A stretch of 25,561 nucleotides of DNA from Saccoglossus kowalevskii (lineage: Eukaryota; Hemichordata; Enteropneusta; Harrimaniidae): positions 46,268-71,828 of the forward strand of contig NW_003132355.1 in the NCBI RefSeq assembly GCF_000003605.2, written 5' to 3'. Position numbers and translations under genes: made by a program. Position 1 is the stretch's first letter, and the number at the start of each line of letters is the position of its first letter. Positions 20,885 to 25,561 of this stretch are shown in pieces. The notes under the pieces are model-generated. The model searched no databases. It saw only the letters and a list, made by a program, of their open reading frames with translations, and was not told where the DNA came from.

Positions 20885-23717
20885 ATCAGTTAACATCACT
20901 TTCCTATTATAGATAGGATGTTTTTCAGGTGGTATTTGAGTTTTTAGTTTAAGTGAGCTAGATATATAGGTGAAATATATTTACAGTGATTTTAATGATA
21001 TTTTAATAGTGTTCGACAACAAATTATTTTAATTAGTGTGTATATTTCACCTGGAGGTGCTTCATTTACAACAAAGTTGAGCCAAATGAAATTACTTGAC
21101 TTTATATTACTGAAATTAATGCAAAGTTTCATAATTTTGATTGGGCGTTGTTAAGCAACTTCAATGCAAGAACTGGTGCTTTACTCGATTTTATAGAGGA
21201 ACTTAGAGACAGTATATAACTTTCAGTTTATGTACACGATTCTTTCAAAATCCGTGATAACTTTCTCTGAATCTTGAACTTACAATGATGTATGTTTGAT
21301 ACATTTGGATAAACTACAACTACTATTTTAGTGAGTTTATGGCTTAGTATGCCTGATAACGTGTATGCACTAGTTCTAAATATCGTAGTTTTCCAAAACA
21401 TATTGGGTCAGCATAATCATTGATGTGAATTATTGAATTACAATCAAGTGATTAAATCCGAGTTGTGGACACAAATTGGCATGTTCGATTAAACTTATAA
21501 CTGTTTGACTTGTTCATCGATAAGGTTACACTTATACTGGCATTATTGTTATTTGGTGTCAAATGGAGACATGGTCGATTTACATTCTACTTACATTTTA
21601 CTAGCACATTGGCCAGTTTTTTTTAACAAAAACTTTCATATTTTCTGACATTTACTACTGACTGTTTTAGCTCCTTATTTGTATTATTCAGCTCATTAAT
21701 TATCATTTTTTTAATTACTGTGTAGATTTTGGTTCTGAGAATTGAGCGTGCATATTTACGTTAGATTAACGTCAATCATTGCTGGGCTCTGATAAAACAA
21801 ATCGCTCGCTATTACTGTGATGATAGTCACAGCAATATCTACTAACGCTAGGTCATTGACCTAGCAAGAGGATGTACAGGTTGAAAAGTATGCTTCATTG
21901 TTTTTCCTTAAATGTTTGCTCTCTTTAATAAAAATGTGCTTTGTGTCCAAAATATTAGGCTAATACAAATTTGTAGCAAAATCAATGTTAAATGGTACAA
22001 ATCGCAGAGAATACTGGATAATTTATATTGCTTGTCGGGTCATGTCGTATAGAAATTGTGCTCATGATATGTTGTAATAAAATATTTAATAAGCGTATAC
22101 TTAATTTGTTCCACTTATTACCTTCGTATACATTCATGGTTTCTGTGTACAAATATACTTTTCACAGACCCCTTTTATATATCATTTTGTCTGCAGTTCC
22201 TTATGCATTAATGTAAATTACCACTGATCTACCTCATATTACTCATATCAATCGCATACACCCAACCACCCATCCCAGACAATAAATAACGATGGGTCAT
22301 TAAGTGCTCGCAAAGGTTCAGTTCAGTGATTGTTAATCATGCTTTCTACTCTTTTTATATGCAAATATTGCAGATACGCCTTTGCTCAAAGTATTTGCGT
22401 TCAAATACCAATATTGACAGATAAATGCAGCAAGCCGAACAAAATTCAAGAGCTTTTTAAACCTAAAATAATACACCCCTATTGCGTTAGACATGGTCAG
22501 TGAAAATACCGGTCAATCGGCTCGTCTCAACTAGCAACAGATTCTCTACTCTAAAATATTGTTTGCAGTTTTTTGACAAATAAAGCAAACAGCAGAAAAA
22601 ATATGTTTTTTCCCGAAATATAGGCTCTCTTTAAGTGTATTTTAATCGTCGATATCAAAGAATAAATCACATCCCTTCTCGGCCGATATTCGGCATCTAG
22701 AGAGTACGGCAACCGGGGAAGGTCAAAGCGTTTCAATTTAAATTTAAATGAATATACAAATATATTAATTGTATTAAATTTTCGTAATTTTCAATTTTTA
22801 TTTATGCTTTTAGTTTGATATCGATTTTAACTGTGTAAATGTACAAAACAATTTTAAATTACAAATAAAAATGTTAATTATGTATGCGTAAATTGCGGGC
22901 GACAAATACAAACAACGTGGCACAAAAAGCACGGCTGAGACCCCCTCAGTTGCCGTATACGTCCGATTGCATTGAAATCTATACCATTATTTTTAATTTG
23001 CTGATCAATTTTGAAACAAAAGTTTGATTTGCTCTTCAATGTCCGAAGAAAACGAACACATATTAAGCTTTAGCATAGACACGTCACTTTGTTTTGACTC
23101 TAAACCAGATTTACATAACACAAGAGTTTCAATTAGGGGAGCTCGAATTGGGACATGTTGTAAAAGATTTGCGTATGGGTTCGCCAGGAATTCAAAAAGA
23201 ACAAATAAATACAAGACGATTTAAAATAATCCTGTTTTGTGTTTATTATTTTGAAAACAATAAACCTTTATTATGTTTTTTTTTTCTATTTTAATAGCCC
23301 TTAACACCGTACGTGCGTTTAGCTCCCCCCCCCCGCCTCCCCGCTTCTTTTTTTATCATCACAACTGCATTTCCCCGTTCGTTACCCATGGGTTGACCAC
23401 GTTGGCAATCCTTCATGGCGGTTAACATTCATCGCTGTTTTTTTATGATGACAATACTTTTGATTTAAAAAATGTGAATGAATCACACGAAAATAAATGG
23501 AGATAACAGATTAATTAGGACACACAAAAATTCACTCAGCAAAGTTCGAAAAATGCAATAGGGAATGTGTCGCGAGTCGCATTACATGAACTATTTCATA
23601 ACGCAACTCTATGGTAGTTTTGTGAATTGACACGCATATAACGCGTGACAGCTAGTCATATATCAATTATAACAATTTATTCTTTTAAGATCTCAAATTT
23701 AATCACCTTGATTTTAG
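20885..23717. other. Intergenic spacer
   Basis: No supported coding sequence. It contains an inverted pair GGTGAAATATA / TATATTTCACC (about 20970 and 21041), the IR1 palindrome at 21847-21865 with a neighbouring CTGTGA/TCACAG inverted pair, and a poly-C tract near 23323. Short open frames, such as 23024-23224 and 22028-22216, are not supported by domains or splice structure. Confidence 0.5.
21847..21865. promoter_or_regulatory. Perfect IR1 nuclear-receptor-type palindrome
   Basis: GCTAGGTCATTGACCTAGC is a perfect 9+9 palindrome around one base. Its core AGGTCA-T-TGACCT is the consensus inverted repeat with one-base spacing that is bound by EcR/RXR and FXR/RXR class receptors. It lies about 1.1 kb downstream of the Ig gene stop codon. 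Confidence 0.55.
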
Positions 23718-24092
23718 ATGAAAGTGCTCCGCAGTCAGTTAAAAACTGGCAATGTCGACGCCTTTGTGTCCATTGTGTCAAAAATGGTGTGAATATTTCT
23801 AAAATGAGCGAAACTTTTAAATTAGGGGTCAAAAATATTGGCTCGACCGTTGAATTGAAGGTCGAAACGGCGGCGCATAATTACCCGTGCAATGGAAGTA
23901 TTAACTACGGAAGTGCCCCGGGCAAGCATCGTCACTCTATTCTATTTATAGATATCATGTTACAAATGTTATACAAAAGAAATTCCTCAATTTTTTTACA
24001 TTCAGTAGTACATTTACAGAGTCTATCTAGATGCTTGAGGTTATTTGTCACAGATTCGCCATTAGATAGTCTGAGTGCACATGCCGTACCAG
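23718..24092 (+). pseudogene. Partial third Ig gene or relic: two exon-like segments
   Basis: After an acceptor (TTGATTTTAG) a phase-1 segment at 23718-23921 encodes 68 codons. It includes KNGVNIS, STVELKVET and YPCNGSINYGSA, which fit strands C' to G of an Ig domain with Y-x-C. It ends at GGGCAAGC, a GC-type donor in phase 1. A second phase-1 segment at 24054-24092 (DSPLDSLSAHAVP) has a TTGTCACAG acceptor and a GTAAGC donor, like the stalk exons of the other two genes. The expected tryptophan and B-strand cysteine are not in normal places, and neither signal peptide nor membrane exon was found. The whole interval is also one open frame without splicing. It could be the end of a real gene with unseen exons or a dead fragment. 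Confidence 0.35.
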
Positions 24093-24868
24093 GTAAGCAG
24101 ATATTATTCATCGTTTTTACCCTCTGTTGGGATACGTGCACTTGTACTTCGTACATGACTTCGTACAATCAACATTTGACGAGGTATCTTGTCTGAATTA
24201 TCAAATATTACCATTATCCATCGGACAATTGCAATTATGTATCTGTTTAAAATGTGGAGTGCCTGTCTTAAATCATGATAGGTGACTAGCTAAAGGCCTG
24301 CTCCAGACCTCACTACTGTATCATGCGTACCCGTTGTATGCACTGAAGTTTTTTGATTGAGTATTCTGACACGGTTAATACAATCGATGATATATCGCCG
24401 ACTTTCCTGTTATTATTTTTCCGTTGGTTCAAGCTGGAAGCTTATCAGGTCCGTTTGTTCATGTCTGTCACATGTGTTTGTGAGTGTTTATCTCAACTAC
24501 CCCTCCCACACACAACCCCACACAAATTGTCAGACGCATAAAGCGTGATACCGTTAATATATGCGATGATATATCGCCGACTTTCCTGTTATTATTTTTA
24601 TGTTGATTCAAGCTGGACAAGTTGGTTAGGGTTTGTTGGTTGGATTACACCTAAACACCGCCATAATGGACATTCAATGCAATCATCACGTTGATATACC
24701 CGGTACTTGTCTTCGGGTGTGTTTAAACCATAGAACAAAGGACGACGAATATTCATACTGTTTAATCATAACATATATATTCTTCGCTCTTCTGTTTAAA
24801 GAAAACCCCACTCCAAACTTTAAAACAAAGACCACAGGTTGATATTTAAATGGGCTTAGACATATTAC
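24093..24868. other. Non-coding stretch with a direct repeat
   Basis: No membrane exon or other coding sequence was found. It contains the 68-base direct repeat described separately; the rest is unique. Confidence 0.5.
24371..24617. repeat. 68-base direct repeat, copies 179 bases apart
   Basis: 24371-24438 and 24550-24617 share about 61 of 68 bases, including the identical run ATATATCGCCGACTTTCCTG. The intervening 111 bases are not repeated further. Confidence 0.85.
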
Positions 24869-24962
24869 GAAACGACCCCAAAACGAGCCAAACGATCTAA
24901 ACGATCTAAAAACGAACCACACAAGCCATAAACGAGCCAAACGATCCAACAAACGAGCCAAA
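24869..24962. repeat. Degenerate tandem repeat of AACGAGCC/AACGATC words
   Basis: About eight diverged 10-11 base units built on AAACGA(G/T)C(C/T). The array lies just beyond the 3' end of the retrotransposon remnant, on that element's downstream side. It may be its tail, since some non-LTR elements end in short tandem repeats. Confidence 0.65.
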
Positions 24963-25020
24963 ATGACATCAACAAGTCGTCAAGCTGTCCAATTACCGCG
25001 ATATTATAGCGACAGCCATT

Positions 25021-25561
25021 TTAATGAGCACATCGGCCGATGAGGGCGCTGTTCTCATCAAGCCGCATCAAAATATTTGTATCTTCTGATTTCATTAAGT
25101 CAATGAACTTAGTAAAATTAGGTGGATTATAAAAGAAATACGGTAAGTACTTGTCTCTGAAATTTGCAAAAAATGTACAGATTAAAAGAAAATGATATTC
25201 ATTTTCATTTTGGTTCAAGTCACAGAGAGTACAAACCCTTTAATCTCTTTCCGTTTATCTTCGGTTAGCTTCAATAAGCAAACAATGGGCTGAGTAACGG
25301 AATCTTGATAAATAGCTTCTATGTTTAAAGATATTAACTGAAAACATATAATGCTCGGGTATAATTGTAGTTTTGAATTCTCTGTAAGTTTCTAATTTAT
25401 TCATTGTACATATGTCCCCAACCCATTCACGATGCAAGAAATATTTGAATCGTTCGCAAAAAACATCCATAAATATATTGATATTTTTAACCTCCTGGGC
25501 ATGCCACGTTTCATCTAAGTTACATAGATATAACAAGTTTTTCACTTCAGCTACCCATGTA
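25021..25561 (-). pseudogene. C-terminal remnant of a non-LTR retrotransposon polyprotein
   Basis: The minus strand encodes the region that follows the reverse transcriptase in many invertebrate non-LTR elements. First comes a helical segment with SYLSRFRYSAHCLLIE (about 25275-25325). Then comes a zinc-knuckle-like part with CTLCDLNQNENEYHFLLIC (about 25170-25232), and a tail with FTKFIDLMKSED. The two parts are in one frame but are interrupted by TAA codons at 25255-25257 and 25240-25242, so the copy is dead. The catalytic reverse transcriptase and endonuclease would lie beyond the right edge. Identification is by remembered motif pattern (RxSxHxLxIE and ExEYHFLxxC); the clade cannot be named. 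Confidence 0.75.

Noticed and set aside
24146-24167. lox-like words: ACTTCGTACA repeated twice
   Set aside because: Two 10-base direct copies, 12 bases apart, are too short and wrongly oriented for a recombinase site; no recombinase is nearby.
23645-24196. Single unspliced 183-codon protein
   Set aside because: The frame lacks an ATG in good context and its 3' half is not protein-like. Internal splice signals in consistent phase 1 fit an Ig exon plus stalk exon better.

Overview
The window looks like AT-rich nuclear DNA from an invertebrate animal. Coding information sits in short exons with canonical GT/AG borders, long non-coding spacers separate the genes, there are decayed transposon proteins of animal type, and no operons or ribosome-binding sites are visible. 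The species cannot be read from the sequence. Repeated GAGGGCG words (CTCF-core-like) and a perfect nuclear-receptor IR1 site hint at a bilaterian, but only weakly.

Layout. 1-2.1 kb (minus strand): a broken protein-primed type-B DNA polymerase of the Polinton/Maverick class. It has several frameshifts and stops, runs off the left edge, and is interrupted by two perfect (AAAT)n arrays. 3.4-4.5 kb (plus): a decayed or frameshifted gene of unknown function with a Cys/His cluster containing HPSQ, probably also mobile-element related. 4.5-8.6 kb: no convincing gene, but local duplications and a block of CRE and octamer-like motifs. 8.64-11.33 kb (minus): a complete four-exon gene for a 210-residue single-Ig transmembrane protein. 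11.4-17.1 kb: spacer with a fold of short ORFs, a CpG-containing promoter-like segment with a TCTCGCGAGA palindrome, and a possible 5' UTR exon. 17.13-20.73 kb (plus): a complete nine-exon gene for a 434-residue multi-Ig transmembrane protein with a polyadenylation signal. 20.9-23.7 kb: spacer with a perfect IR1 palindrome. 23.7-24.1 kb (plus): two exon-like segments of a possible third Ig gene or relic. 24.9-25.56 kb (minus): the C-terminal end of a dead non-LTR retrotransposon, running off the right edge.

The two complete Ig genes point away from each other (head to head, about 5.8 kb between start codons). They share phase-1 exon borders and a similar N-terminal cysteine spacing in one Ig exon, so I infer that they are diverged members of one receptor family. 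Their cytoplasmic ends differ. One ends in a class I PDZ-ligand-like ETAV and can be exchanged, by intronic polyadenylation, for a tyrosine-containing tail. The other carries one YTAI motif. A cell-surface recognition or adhesion role is an inference; no ligand or function can be read from the sequence.
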